NCBI RefSeq assembly: GCF_000247695.1 | Contig: NW_004624801.1 | Coordinates: 2,068,265-2,132,264, forward strand | DNA length: 64,000 nt | From: Heterocephalus glaber | Lineage: Eukaryota; Chordata; Mammalia; Rodentia; Bathyergidae | Direction of reading: 5' to 3' | Part shown: positions 35,501 through 48,271 of the stretch, in pieces | Numbering within the stretch: the stretch's first letter is position 1 | How the letters are laid out: each line of letters begins with the position of its first letter | Position numbers and translations under genes: made by a program | The notes under the pieces: generated by a model | The model's input: the letters and a program-made list of their open reading frames with translations, nothing else | What the model was told of the DNA's origin: nothing | Databases searched by the model: none

Positions 35501-35699
35501 TTGTCATATCCCTCTGTGGGAAAAGGCCAAGGCATTTGTCCCCATTGTCCCGTAGACCTTTCCCGATGCCACTCATTGCTCATGCAGCCAGCTGGCTTCC
35601 AAGTGTCTTCTATTACTGTGATACTCAGTCATGTCCTAAAAAAGAGGTAAGGAGAACCTTCTGGGTCTTAGGAAAAATACCAACGACGATATGTGATGC

Positions 35700-36173
35700 T
35701 GTTATGGTTTAGGTATGATTAGTGCCCCCAGAGGGCTCATTGTATTAAAGGCTTGGCTGCTGATGGACTTGTGAGAAGTGATTGAATCAAAAGGGCTCTA
35801 TCTCCATCAGTGGATTAATCTACTGAAAAGATCATAATTTGATGGGATTATAGGGAGGTGATGGACATAGGAGGGGGAGCCTATTTGAAGAAAGAAATGA
35901 GAGCATGACCTTGGGAGCTTCCCTGGTCCCTGGCCCCTTCCACTCCTGCTCTGGTTCCTTCCCTCTCTGCTTCCTGGCTGCCATAGTGTGAGCAGCTTTC
36001 TTCTGCTATGTCCTTCAGCCATGATGTTTCTCCTCTGCCACAGGTTTAAAAGCAATGGAGCCAGTGAACCATGGACTGAAGCCTCTGAAACTGTGAGCCA
36101 AAATAAATCTTATTTCCTGAAAGTGGATTTATGTCAGATATTTTGTCACAGTGACAGAAAACTGACTAATACA
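35700..36173 (+). mobile_element. Complete MaLR-type solo LTR
   Basis: Begins tgttatggtttaggtatg and ends gaaaactgactaataca, with a polyadenylation signal near the end (gccaaaataaatc) and the usual ttctgctatgtccttcagcc and tgaaccatggactgaagcct blocks. Length is 474 bp. The flanking pentamers gatgc (35695-35699) and gatgt (36174-36178) fit a 5-bp target duplication with one change. No internal sequence remains, so it is a solo LTR formed by recombination. The copy at 54055 shares many blocks. Confidence 0.85.
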
Positions 36174-36657
36174 GATGTCAAATTCAGTTTTAAGGGTGGA
36201 ATCTGTAAAGGTTTCCTAGAGGAAGAGACTTGAAGCTATGGACTGGTAGTCATATGAGAAACAGACAAATGAAGTTTGCTGCAGATGGAGGGAGAAAAGG
36301 GAAGTGATTCCACCAAAGGAAATAACAGGTGTTCAGGCCTGGGACAGTAAGACAGCTTGGCATGTGTAGGAACAGAGGAAAACAGTGTGCCTGAATCCCT
36401 GAAAGACAACAGAGCCAGGATCAAGCAGAAATAGATTACAACATAGTAGAGACACATTCATGCTTCACTGCTGCTTATATCATACCCTCATTCATGGATT
36501 GATTGATTGATTCAACTGCCATTCATTGACAAAAATGTGTTAGTCACTCCACAAGAGTTCCTTCTACAGCACCCCTGTCCCTAACATGCTTCTTGTTCCG
36601 GGTGCATGAGAATTTGGAAGACTAAGAACATGCAAAAAGCACCATAACTTTGAAGAT
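36174..36657. other. Unannotated intergenic DNA
   Basis: Nothing recognised in about 480 bp apart from a short (GATT)n run near 36498. Confidence 0.5.
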
Positions 36658-36867
36658 GAAATACAATATTGTAGTCTTTGTAAATAGGGAAGGGTGGAGG
36701 GAGTGAAGGGAGGGCAGAGGAATGGGGAAAAAATAAGAACCAAGATACATCATGTAAAGGTATAAGATCCCAATGATGAATGTAACTGTATTGTATACCT
36801 AAAATGTACCAATAAACTTAATGAAAAAAAATGAAAGAAAGAAAGAAAAAGAAATACAATATTGTAG
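36658..36867 (+). mobile_element. L1 3'-end insertion with target duplication
   Basis: A short L1 3' end (36675-36850): G/A-rich tract, aagaaccaagatacatcatg, gtatacctaaaatgtaccaa, then a (GAAA)-rich tail. It lies between copies of gaaatacaatattgtag at 36658-36674 and 36851-36867. About 175 bp of L1 is left; the 5' part was never inserted. Confidence 0.92.
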
Positions 36868-36957
36868 GGCCAGGGAAATAGCTCAGTGGCCGCACACCTG
36901 CCTGGCAAGCACAAGGTCCCAAGTTCAATTCCCAGTACCAAGAAAAAAAAAAAGGAA
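36867..36957 (+). repeat. tRNA-derived SINE at the same target
   Basis: Body gggccagggaaatagctcag ... gttcaattcccagtacc plus an A-rich tail. It sits between the second (36851-36866) and a third (36958-36973) copy of gaaatacaatattgta. It used the duplicated target left by the L1 insertion, or the L1 used the one left by the SINE. Confidence 0.92.
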
Positions 36958-36973
36958 GAAATACAATATTGTA

Positions 36974-37790
36974 AATACGTTATTTCTTCCCAAATCAATC
37001 TATAATTAATCTACATGATTAATGTTTACTACTCAAAACAACAAAAATGTACTTTTAAAACTTGAAAGAGTTATTCTAAAGTTTTTCTGGGGAAAATATG
37101 CAAAAAAGACCCATCATTTCTGAAAAACAAGTATAAACAATTTGGGGAGAGAGCCAACAGATAATAAAATGTATCCAAAGGCCATAACTTCAAAATAAAT
37201 ACTACGGTTAAGAATAGACAGCTGGTCACCTCATGACAGCTGGCCTGAAATTAAAGTCAGTATCAAAAAATCATTTAAAACTCACTCATTATAGATAAAA
37301 ACAATACTATGTTAATTTTCATTTCTTTAACCTCCATTAAGAAAGAGCATTTTCATATTTCTGTTGGCCAATTGTAGTTTTATTTTTGAGAATAGTTCGT
37401 TCCCTTTGCCTATATTTCTATTACTTGAGGCTTTATTCATGGATGTGTTTGAAATCTTTTGGTAGGGACAATATTGTTTACTAGCATTTATTTCTGTTAC
37501 ACATGAATCCATGCATTCATTTTAATTTGGTGACATACCTGAAGACTTCCTCTCTACTTACAGCCACCCAAAGCCTCAGTGCCCACACGTGTGTACTTAC
37601 GCACACATACTCACCTGTCTATATCACCATTCTTTATCTTCCCACATAACAGAGAAGAAGGACAACAGACTCAGGCGAAATGTTTCAGATCCTTCATTAC
37701 CCAAGTCCTAATTGCCACAAGTGACATCTAGACAAAATAGTTTCCTTTTATAAGCAACCCTATACTGCCTGAATAACATCAAAATTAGAA
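36974..37790. other. Unannotated intergenic DNA
   Basis: About 800 bp, AT-rich, nothing recognised. Confidence 0.5.
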
Positions 37791-37794
37791 TATT

Positions 37795-37975
37795 TTTTTA
37801 AAGTCTTTTAAATAGGAAGGGTGGAGGGGGTGAAGGAAAGACTGGGAATGCAGAAAAAATAAGAACCAAGATACATCATGCACAGGTACAAGGACCCAAT
37901 GATAAATGTAAACGTATTGTATACCTAAAATGTACCAATAAAAGAATTTAAGCAAAATAAATAAATAATAAAACA
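37795..37975 (+). mobile_element. L1 3'-end insertion
   Basis: Same segment as at 36675: taggaagggtggagggggtg, ataagaaccaagatacatca, gtatacctaaaatgtaccaa, then an (AAAT)n-type tail. Flanking duplication is not obvious. Confidence 0.85.
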
Positions 37976-39525
37976 ATAGTCATAAAACAGTGTGCCAATT
38001 TAAAGAAAAATTTCCACATCTGGTATAGACTTTACATTTTTATTGTAAAATTACTGTGAAAAGTAAAGTTTTAATGGTTCAGTTTATCTACAAGGTTTTT
38101 CAGATAGTGTTTCTAGGATATACTGTTATTTATGCACATCTAGAGAGATTGCAAGGATAATGCAAGGTATAATAAATAATATCTTTGAAGACAAAAGTAT
38201 CCGCCCCTGCTTTTACTAATTTGGGGTTTTTAATTAAAATCATAACATAAGGAACTCAAAATAGGACCTGTTCATAGGGCGTCCCATATGCAATAAAAAT
38301 TGGATTGGTTGACTTTGAGAAAAGTGCATTTTTTAAGGATCAGCTAGGACCTGGATTTGCACAACTTAGCTTTTGTGTCTACACCTTAAGTAGCTTCCTT
38401 CCATGAGTGGGTTCTTCTCTGGAAATTTTTGTTAGTATTTTACCTCAGAACAGAATATAAGTGTTAGTAGTCTTCATATTATCTAAATAGTAATATGACT
38501 ATCAGAAATTAAGTAAAGTAGCTACTGGGATGAGAAGAAAAATTCCCAACCAGAAAATGAACATAAAATACTTTTTGAAAAGCTGATACAAAAACAGAAA
38601 CTATAACGAAATAAGATGTCAGAATTAAAACCAAATGTAACTTCTACTAAAGTAAATGTAAAAATGATAGAACCTATTTCTTGAAATCTCAGATTATATT
38701 AAAATACTGGAAACGAAACAAAACAAAAAAGAAAAGTTTCCACTTAAAAATATTTGTACTTACAAGTCATATTTTCCTCTGCCCATCTCGATGATTTAAA
38801 AACTGGAAATCATACTTTATTCTCCATAAAGATTATTCCCGTAAGATTCAATGATATCTTAGGGTAGATACATTAACTACGCAGAGAGCTTGACTCCACA
38901 TGCCTACTATCTGAATAAATAAACAAAGATGTCTCACACCAATGTGCTTATTCACAACACTAAATCCAATGTCTATAACTCTCTGTCCCTTGGAGTTGAT
39001 TGACTTCTATCCCCAAAGCTCCTCCAGGGTTGGGTGCCCACCAGAATCCTAGATTACAGAATGTGGTATATTTATCTAATGAAATATGAGCTGTGGGTAC
39101 CGTGAACCATGCCTTGCCACAGACACCCTATCCATTTGCTGAAAATAATCAATCTCCAGAAAATAAAAGTCCAAGGAAACATTAAAATTGGGTACATGCC
39201 GAGGATTAACAAGGGCAGAACAGCAGTTATTTGATTGAGTTGGAGTCAGTGCACCGGTAAAGGATTTGGTCATTTACCATCGACCTAAAAAATGCATTTG
39301 TCATAAAAAGGCTGGAGTTGGAGTCTACACAGAACCAGGCAGGTTACACAGAGCTGTCTCTTGGATGGGAAATGATGCATTTGCTGTGATGGTGGATCAT
39401 TCCTATTCCTGGTCAGACTGATGCTCCAGGTTGGTCACCTTGGTAAGAGAACCTCCACAGCAGTCCATGATCCCACACCGTACTCTTAATCTTCCCTGAA
39501 AATAATATTACTAACATCTGCAGTC
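37976..39525. other. Unannotated intergenic DNA
   Basis: About 1.55 kb, AT-rich, no recognised gene or repeat. Confidence 0.5.
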
Positions 39526-39527
39526 AT

Positions 39528-39775
39528 AACAGTAATGACACGGAACATTTGTGTGCTTATGATATGCCAGGAACTGTCATCGTTGTGTTTCAAATAAGAA
39601 AACTCATGTAGCCCTCCTCAGAATCCTTTGACATGGTTCTTATTACTCATACCTAATGGACTCATTCATAAATGGAGGCTCACAGGAGACAAGTCACTAG
39701 GAAACTATGGAAACGAAGACTGCAGCCCAAGCCTCTGCAGCTCCAAACCCAGGGTCCCCTCTCACAGGGCCACAT
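39528..39775 (-). repeat. MIR SINE, antisense
   Basis: atttgtgtgcttatgatatg, ccaggaactgtcatcg, tagccctcctcagaatcc, aaatggaggctcacaggaga, caagtcactaggaaac and ccaaacccagggtcccctc follow the antisense MIR order, including a terminal part with cagggccacatgg. Confidence 0.75.
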
Positions 39776-40214
39776 GGCTGGGAAGCCCGGCATACTGGGT
39801 GTCTGTCCTGGTACACTCCATTGTCTTGACTAAGAAAACACTCTCTCCCAGCTTGAACAATGCCCAGCTCAGCTGGAGGAATCAAACATAAGCTAAGAGG
39901 ATGGGGGAAATGTTTCCGATGGCAGCACCTCTTCTGGGTATGGAGGAAGGGTAGAAGGTGAAAATCCAAAGTTGGCTCTCCTTAGATGAGGAACCTAGGA
40001 GGAGAACGCAGATGGCCAGCACCAGGCATCTGCCTTTCTATCCTTGCTCTATTCCCTCTCAACATTTTCCAGAGAAATGACTCTTGAAGAAAAGGCTCAG
40101 GTGGAAAATTATGCAAAAGAATAATAATAATAAAAAAAGCATGAGCAGAAGCTGAAGTAACACTGAGAATCTATGTTGCTGTGGACTTCCTAAGTTTCAT
40201 TCTAGATAACATCC

Positions 40215-40380
40215 ACATTCGCTCTAGAGTCAGCTTGACTTTGGGGGCATCAAGACTCTGACTTAAACTTTTTATCTACAAACATAAGGTATGAATAGAA
40301 CCAATTGCATGAGGTCATTATCTGGATTTAATTAAATAATGCTGTGAAAGATCTCAATACATAAAAAGGATCTGGTGCAG

Positions 40381-40385
<5 letters not shown>
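40215..40385 (+). repeat. Probable MIR, sense
   Basis: ctctagagtcagcttgactt, ttatctacaaacataagg, tgaggtcattatctgg, tttaattaaataatgctgtg and catctggtgc-like gatctggtgcag match a diverged MIR. It ends at the (GTA)n repeat. Confidence 0.5.

Positions 40386-40415
<30 letters not shown>
40381..40415 (+). repeat. (GTA)n microsatellite
   Basis: About 11 uninterrupted AGT units between a MIR-like fragment and single-copy DNA. Confidence 0.95.
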
Positions 40416-41724
40416 TGTTCCTTAGGTCCTCCTCTTAGCTGTCTTGGTGCAGGATGCAGACTCTGCTCTTCACCTGCTGTACAAATCCAGGGCTCACACC
40501 CTCTTTGGTAAGCAGAGATGTCTGGCTGGGCCAGGCCAGGTAGGAGGCAGGTGAGTAGCAGAGAGTCAATTCTCCTGCTAGCTTTTAAAATTATTTACCA
40601 TTCTTACCAAGGTTCAGATATGGCCGAAAACAAGTGGCCTTATCTTGATCTTTTTTTTTTTTTTTTGAAGGAAAAGCACAGCTAATCTCAATTCTATTTT
40701 TTCTTCACAAAAACAATGAACAGCTCCCCGCTTAGAATGTCAGCCACCCACCCTCAGCTGTCTGATGTTCAGGCTGAGGTGCTACCTCCTTTCAAGATTT
40801 GTTTTCTCTGTCCATTATCTGGTTACCATCTTCAACATATTCTTAACTGTTTTCATGTGCTTTTCCTTAAAACCAGTTGACCAAATTGTTGGAAAAAAAT
40901 TAAGGGCCTGGTAGGGGGGGAATGAAGGTTGATAAAATGCAGTCCATAAAACTCGAGTTGGAAATGAAGATGTTTAACTTGGAATGATAGTGAGAGATTT
41001 ATACAGAAGTAGAAAGGGTCAGAGCTGGGATAAGACTACTGGGAGAGAGCAGGAAAAGGAGTCTGATTCCCAGAGGCTGTCTGGGTTTCTGGATGCTAAG
41101 CCATCCTGCTCACCAAAGAGACCGTTCCACTTGGATCCGGAACTTCATCGCATTACCCTAAGTTCATAAGCATCACCTTCTAATTATATTTGTAAAATGG
41201 AGAATCACCACCGAAGAGTTTACATATCAAAACAGTGTCTTTCCAAACAGAATTCTCAAAGATAGACAGCATAAGCCAGTAAAAAAACTCGGATCAGCAA
41301 CATTATGGAAGCATAATCCAAATAAAATAAACCCAGGGGGTTTCCTCCGCTGCTGACCTTGAATCACAAATTATATTTCTTATCCCACACACTGAGACTT
41401 TTCCCAGTGCAGCCCCAGAGATGAAGCGGAAGTGTCAGCTTCAATATTAGAATTTAATTTTACATTTCCTTCAGCGGATCACTAATTCCAAGGTTCAGCA
41501 TGCCTAAATGTTCTGTGGTCGGGTGGATTTTAGTGGTCTTTAAGAGATTACCTCAAATGCAAAAATCTCTCCATACCAGACCAGAAATATTTCAAAAGAA
41601 AAGTAAAACGTCCCTACTGCTTTGTAATTTAGCTTTCAAGAATTTACATTACTTAGAAACATATTTTGGTATCACGATTGTGCCAGGTTTCGGGATGGGA
41701 GATGCTCTATTCTTGCTTTTCCCA
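40416..41724. other. Unannotated intergenic DNA
   Basis: About 1.3 kb. A T run at about 40651-40667 stands alone. The stretch 41340-41500 is evenly composed with no repeat signature and would be my choice here for a conservation test; I see no function in it. Confidence 0.5.
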
Positions 41725-41850
41725 CAAGGAGTCATCAGCCAAGTATTTATTGAGCCTTTGAGTCATACATAGCAATGTACAAAGGCAGTTGGAGAACACA
41801 AGGCAAAGGAGACAGCTCCCTGCCCTCAGGGGGCTCATGGTTTAATTGGG
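41725..41850 (-). repeat. L2 LINE end, antisense
   Basis: agccaagtatttattgagcc, acatagcaatgtacaaagg and cagctccctgccctcagggg then gctcatggtttaattggg follow the antisense L2 3' end. Confidence 0.65.
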
Positions 41851-43500
41851 AGGCCTTTGTGCCTTGTCTTCTACTTACTATTATTATTTTATCTCCCCTG
41901 CATGGACAGTTGTTTGACATACTGTCAAGTAGCAGAAGAATGTCCTAAATCAACTCATTCCAGTTTCATGGAATGACTTCAATCACTGGTCACAGGGTCT
42001 TACTATGTGCATGCAACTGTTTATGGGAAGTTGCTGAAGTATGTTTATTTTATAAGGTGAAGGACACAGATGCCTATGTAGCAGGGACACGAGTGAGGTT
42101 GAAATCAATGAGCAAGAGCTGAGGAGAGGGTGGAGGCTGAGCAGTAGCCAGTAAGGCCTGAGGGAGGGAATGGCCAGGCAGTGGCATGGAGACCAGAGGA
42201 AGGAATTTCGGTTCCAAGCAGGGAGGGTAATACATGCAGGGACACGCAGGCAGAAGGAGCCCGGCTGTACAGGGGCCGCTCAGGTGAGCGGGCCAGCTGT
42301 TCTCTTTGCTTTGGCTGAGACCAACCTGTGAGGAGATGCTTTTGCAGTGAACTTGCAAGTATGGGAAACAGAAAGCGTTTTGTCCCCTTCGGAGAGTGTC
42401 CCATTTTCCACTCAGGACCAATTTGCGTGCCACAGCCCTGACTCTGCGATCCTCCTTCAATGGATGTCTATGTTCTCGCCAGGAAGGGCAGCCCTGGCTA
42501 AATGTTATGGTTTGGAATGATCCTTCACAAGGATGGAAAACCGAGTTAATTCAATTAAGGTCCAGGGTCCTGGACTTTGAACCAGCCACAGTCTCAATTT
42601 TAGGAGAAGATGAAAAGTTAATTATTTGCCGAGTTTGAATGAAATCGACTTTGAAAATCGCTTTCCAAAACAGTAATTTCCACCTCAGCTTCCCTGTGGA
42701 AAATCAATGCAGGTTGAACCAGGGTCATAAAGAGAACCTAGGGAGTGGGGGTTTGTGATGGGGTACAGCAGCCCCTGCTCATCTACCTCCACACTGTGTT
42801 CGAAGGGCTGAGTGAGGCCTGGAAGGGGAACAGGCCGGTGTTTACCCTCAGAGCTACTTTGAACAGGAGAAAGAAATATATAAGCAGAATACAGAAAATC
42901 ACGGCTTTACAGTGCCTTTTAGGGAACAGCCTTGGTAATAATTCATTCGATGGGTTTTGCCTTTCTAACTGGCAGCTTTGTTGCTGCTTCAACATTATGT
43001 TATTTAAGTTCAATATTTTAACTTTAAAACTTATGCACGCACATGTTTGTATGTAGATATAACCATAAAACTACTCTACTGATGGAGTAAATATAAAAAA
43101 ACTAAAGTCACCCTTAAGTTCATTGGCCAAGTAATAAGCTGATGATTTTAGTGTACATACTTCCAAAAACTGTTTAAGTGTTCAAACAGTGGCACATGCA
43201 GGCATTAACACCACACATAACAAAGCACAAGAATATATTAAAATAGTTATGCTTCTGGCTTTGTTTTGATTTTCACAATGATATGCCATAGACTTATTTC
43301 CATGTAAACTGGGATAGCCTAAGGATAAAACACATGAAATTTGGAAAGAAAACATCGGAGTTAACTGAGAAAACATCTCAATACTCTAAACTCCAGTAAA
43401 AATACAACCAATCTTTGGGATGGCTCTGAAGTTTAAATAGAACACTGTATGTAAGGCTCTTGGTATCAAAACATAGTGTGTTCAGTAAATGTTAACCATT
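41851..43500. other. Mostly unannotated; possible further L2 at 42060-42260
   Basis: The purine-rich, GC-richer part at 42060-42260 (gaggctgagcagtagccagt, ggaatttcggttccaagcag) resembles the more internal antisense L2 and may extend the copy at 41725, with low certainty. It also produces a 128-codon minus-strand frame with no domain. The rest is unrecognised. Confidence 0.4.
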
Positions 43501-43504
43501 GTCT

Positions 43505-43700
43505 TAGCATTAATGAACAAAGATTTGTGTCTTCCTTTTTAATGACAGCAAAATATTCCATTGCTTTCAAGATGTATCATGATTTATTTATTAGTAGGCC
43601 CTTCTTGATGGACATTTAGCTTGTCTTCACTTTTATAAATGGATCTGCAAGGAATATTCTATATAGGTAATTTTGGCAGCTTTGCTATATAGGTAGAGGA
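43505..43700 (-). mobile_element. Old L1 fragment, antisense
   Basis: gacagcaaaatattccattg, tgatttatttattagtaggc, tgatggacatttagcttgtc and ttataaatggatctgcaagg match the antisense L1M pattern around the ORF2 3' end. Confidence 0.6.
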
Positions 43701-43867
43701 CATTGGAAAGAAATATTTTCTGAAAATAAGAAATACCATGGCCCCCTTCTCTCTCAAAAGTTATTTTAACCTAAGTAAGAAATTTAATTAAGTAATCCAT
43801 AGGAACATGCTGGAAATGCTATTCCGGGATCCGAACCAAATATTTGCAAGTCAACATTCTCCTGGCA

Positions 43868-44030
43868 AAAACAGTAGACTGAAAGTTAGGAGAACTCAGC
43901 TCCAGCTCAGCTCTAGGGCAACATCGCTCCAAATGAACAACAAATTTTTAAAGCCTCATTTTTTTCTCTTCTGTAAAAAAAAAATAGTTGAGTAAAATGA
44001 ACTAGAAGATCTCTTTAGATAACTGTGGAA
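43868..44030 (+). repeat. MIR-family SINE, sense
   Basis: gtagactgaaagttaggaga, actcagctccagctcagc, ttctcttctgtaaaaaaa and gaactagaagatctctttag match the MIR-type order ending in the (gactagatgatctct) block. Confidence 0.6.
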
Positions 44031-44724
44031 CTCATGCTCCATATGTGTTACTTGACAGGAAATCTACCATAGAGGCAATGAGAAAACCCAAGTCTTAAAA
44101 GAACTGGGCCTAGAGGATATCATGGTCTTTGCAATCAGCTCTAATGAAGCAAGATGAAGTGTGAATCGCAATATTTTCTCTCTATCCCTATGTTGAACTT
44201 TGGATAATCATTGTTACCTCCAGTTCCAGAATACATGAGGGATGGAAATTCACAAGCCTGGAAAGTGCTTGGAAATATCTAGCAAGCATTACTGAACCTT
44301 ACAACCTACATGAAAAACTTCAAAGACCTGGGGTGGGGCCGTAAGAAAGCTAAGATACGGTTTCTTGCTTTAGAATTGCTACCATGTGGTGAGAGAGGAA
44401 AAGCATGCCTATTGAGAGATCTCTGAAAATAAAAAGTTTGATTGTTTATGAATTTATAAACTTCCTTATTTCCAAATGATTTATGACAGTTTAGAAAATT
44501 GCATATAATACAAAAAATGCATAGAAATAAGGAAAACAATACTAACAAAATGACAAATACTGGTGGGACCTTAAGGTAGGAACAGGGTAGATACACCAAA
44601 TCTAGTCAAAGAAGTACTGTGCACTACATCTATAAGAATTCTGCCAATCAGTAGGAAGAGGGAATTGGCTACATAAGGAGAGACAGACATACGTATATTT
44701 ATTAATGTTATAGGGATCAGAGTG
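44031..44724. other. Unannotated intergenic DNA
   Basis: Nothing recognised in about 690 bp. Confidence 0.5.
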
Positions 44725-44945
44725 GTAACACTAAATGCTTATTCAGACCTTGCTTTGTGATAAAGCAGGTAACATCCTCAGAATTTTACTTATAGACTAA
44801 TTCACTTAACTTCACACTGAACTGTGAAGCAGGCAGAAACAGGCACAGAGTGGTCAAATAACTCACCCAGGTAGGCAGCTGGAGAACTAGGGTCCAGCTC
44901 TTAGCAGTTCTCCACATCTCCGTGGCTGCCCGCACTCCATATTCA
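44725..44945 (-). repeat. MIR SINE, antisense
   Basis: taacactaaatgcttattca, acttcacactgaactgtgaa, gcacagagtggtcaaataac, tcacccaggtaggcagctgg and agggtccagctcttagcag follow the antisense MIR consensus. Confidence 0.75.
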
Positions 44946-46140
44946 TAGCAAGAGTCACTAAACCTTTTTCCTATTATCTCTGGGTAGTAGGGGAAAGGGA
45001 GAACATTTTAAAAGATTCAGGCCAGCATCTCAGGAAACAGGAATTGTGGGGAGGCTAGCAGCTGTCTCAAGATCTCCTGAAGACTCCAAAGCAAGAGTTG
45101 CATCCAAACTCAGCTCTATTTCCACACCACACAAAGATACTGACCTTCTAGAATCCATAGGTCAAAAAGAAAGGAGCAGAGTTACACTTTTTCCTTTGCA
45201 TATATTTTTATATGCCTGCAAAATTCAGAATTCCTTTTAGGAAAATGGTACCCACTGCAGCATGTGTGCCGCCTTCATTTTCCCCTTTGTCCTCTTACCC
45301 TCCCATCCCTAAAGTTGCAGATCCACTAACTTCAGATGGGAAGGACATAGCAGCAAATGGCAGAAGGCTGGAGAGAGGGCAGAGTGGAGGACGATCAAGG
45401 GAACTGGCTTTAGTGCTTCTTCCTTGGTGATTCCTGCCATGACACTAAATTGTAAACCACACAAACCCGTTCTCATTAACAGCCTGGTGACAGATATGAG
45501 AAAGGTTACTCATCTGAAGCCACGGGAGCTTCCTTTTCTCTAAGAATCCCAGGCACACAAGAAAGACTCTGCTAGCAGCATTTTCAGAGTACTCATTCAC
45601 TTGAAAATCAGATCCGTGGAAGGTTGACAGCATTCTATGGGAAATCTGGGCAGCCTTTCAAGGAGAAGGCTCTAAATGCGGTCATTGATGCAGTGATTAA
45701 GGAGAATAATTATCTCTTCCCTTTATTCTTCCACAGAGAATTGCTAGAGGCCAAGAACTGATTAGTGCTAGCTAACAATCCCCCTCTGCCCTCAGTGGTA
45801 CCACATCCCCCTTCCCCAGTGGCTCCCAAATGTAACGGGCATAATATTTTTCAGCTGAACTAATTCATGAAGCTATAAAAGTAGCAGCCTTGCTGGCCAT
45901 TCACCATTTGGGATTTAAAAACTCAAGAATAGGAGATTAGGCAGTGTCTTGGCTTTCTATACTGTTACTACAATTAAATACACAGCCCCAAGTGAATTAA
46001 TCACCTTGGTGCTGGCTGAAATAACGCAAGAATCTAAGTGAGATTTTGAAAGATGTTTAGACTAATTTGGATGGACTAGGAATTGCTAATGATTTTCATA
46101 GCTAATACTTTCGGCTCCCTCCTTCCAAAGCAAATACATG
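44946..46140. other. Unannotated intergenic DNA
   Basis: About 1.2 kb, no recognised gene or repeat. Confidence 0.5.
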
Positions 46141-46148
46141 TGTGTGTA

Positions 46149-46180
<32 letters not shown>
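46141..46180 (+). repeat. (CA)n microsatellite
   Basis: TG-rich start then about 14 CA units, ending cacacatata. Confidence 0.95.
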
Positions 46181-46183
<3 letters not shown>

Positions 46184-46599
46184 CTTAGTATAATACTGGG
46201 TGGTTCTTAGTTGTATAGACCTTATCTTGCAAAATAAATTTTTTACCTCTCTGCTTATATATATCTCAATACAGCTCAGGAGATAGGAAGACTAAATGAA
46301 GCGTAATTGATATTTCTTTTCCAAAATTGAATACTCATAGTTCATTTTATCATGAGGTCTTGGACCAGAGCCTTCAAGAACTGTCAAGTCAGACAAGATA
46401 TCAATGTGACAAAATGACCACAGTTTACATGAGGATAGTCAGAAAATCTTAAACTCTAGAGACATACAGAACATCACACAGAAAAGTCAGAACATCAATT
46501 CTGCATATTTCTAAAGAGGCCTCTTAGAAAGTTAAGAGAGAGACAGAGTTAAAGGATAGCAGTTTGTGCAAGAATAGCTAAAGTTGTTATTTAAGAAAA
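46181..46599. other. Unannotated intergenic DNA
   Basis: Nothing recognised. Confidence 0.5.
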
Positions 46600-46925
46600 A
46601 ACTTTTTCCCCAAATTTATTAAAGGTATAATTGACAAATAAAAATTATATATATTTACAGTGTACAATGAGATGTTTTGACATATATTACACTGTGAAAC
46701 AATTAATCAAGCTAATTGACATAACTGTCACTTTACATATCAATTTTGTTGTGAGAACATTTAAGATCTATGCAGTTAACAATATTCTAATATACAATAC
46801 AATAATATTAGCTATTAATCACCCTCGGTACAATGGATCTCCAGAATTCATTCATCTGGTCTAACAAACATTGTACTCTTTGACCCATATCTTGATATCC
46901 CCACTACCCCCAGTCAGTTAATTTA
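46600..46925 (-). mobile_element. L1 3' UTR, antisense
   Basis: attaaaggtataattgacaa, gtacaatgagatgttttgac, aatcaagctaattgacataa, gaacatttaagatctatgca, atggatctccagaattcatt and ctctttgacccatatcttga follow the antisense 3' UTR of mammalian L1M elements, starting at the tail side. Confidence 0.85.
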
Positions 46926-48271
46926 TTTCCATTAAAAATAGAATGAGAGAAAACTTGCATTCAATCCTTACAGGAAAAAATGCACAGATGCCCTAATTAT
47001 GCAGGTGTGACCTTACAAATACAGAACAGGACTAGTGGCACTGAATTCAATTAATGCAACTCTTTCAAGAAAAGAATGGAAAACCATATATACCACAAAC
47101 CATGCATGTGATAGTCCTGGGGATTATCAAGGGAAAAAAAATGAAAAACATCAAGTTCAACCAGAATTGTGATGGCCCTGGGTAATGATGGAGAGCAAGA
47201 TATACTCGATGAAAACCCTAAATACAGCAGCAGGTGGAGAAGATGTTGACTTTATTTAGCATTAATTACAGGAAAGGGTCTATAAAATGTGGTCAAAAAT
47301 TATTATACCTCCAGTGTTATGCCAACATTATGCCATCTCCTGTTCCAAGGCAGGTGTATTATTCCTAGTCCCTAGGATTAAAGTAAATCATTGCTTTTCC
47401 ATGTATTCTGAATATTGCATTTCATTATTTTTTACTACCCTATTTCTGTAGGTTTTGTGATTTAATAGGCACTTTACTATGTACACTTATCCTGGGTTAC
47501 TTGTTGGGAGAAGGAATGTCAGAAGAAAAGACTGTCCCTGCAATATTTCCTTTTTAATCCCTGGATGACCTTACTCTACATTCATTTCTGGAATCGTATC
47601 TGGACTCAAACATATTTCCAGTAATGGCCACAGATAAATCTTACTCATGCTACTCACTTGGGATATGTGTGTAGATTTAAAAGACTTATGTCAAGCTACT
47701 TACTTGCAGTTATTTGGAGAAGCCCAGACTTGCTTACTGGACACCAAAAACTTTGTTCTAATAGCCATAAAACTATACTAATTATTTCAAATGAAAGAGG
47801 ATCTAGATTCACCCAAAAATCTAAAAGTAATCAAAGTATACTTATTAAATCTGAATTTAAAAATTTAATAAAATACAAACACCCAAGTAGCATTTAACAC
47901 TAGGCCGTCATCACTATCTATTAAAATAGTCACAAAGTCACAGAAACCATAAGACCTCATAGAGGAGTCAAGAAAAATGAAACAATCAAAAGCATTCCTA
48001 TGACTCATCTCCCATGACAAAGGTGCCCACTGACCCACCCAACTGTTGGGCAGGAAACAACCTCACTCCAGCCAGACCCTCCCAGCCTCCTCCTTCCTGA
48101 TAGGTCCTGATTTTGGAAGTGGGCATAACACTCCCCCTTTAAGCCATTTCTCACTCCCACCCTCAACTTTCTGTATGTTTTTGTCTTAAATTCTCAAAAC
48201 ATAGAAAGCCAGGCCTCAGAGAATGACCCAAGGCAGTTCCCAGAATGCAAAGCGGTAGGCAGAGGAAAATT
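46926..48271. other. Unannotated intergenic DNA
   Basis: About 1.3 kb, AT-rich to about 48000 then mixed. No recognised gene or repeat. Confidence 0.5.

Noticed and set aside
42074..42460. 128-codon minus-strand frame
   Set aside because: Pro/Leu-rich low-complexity translation over a probable L2 relic.
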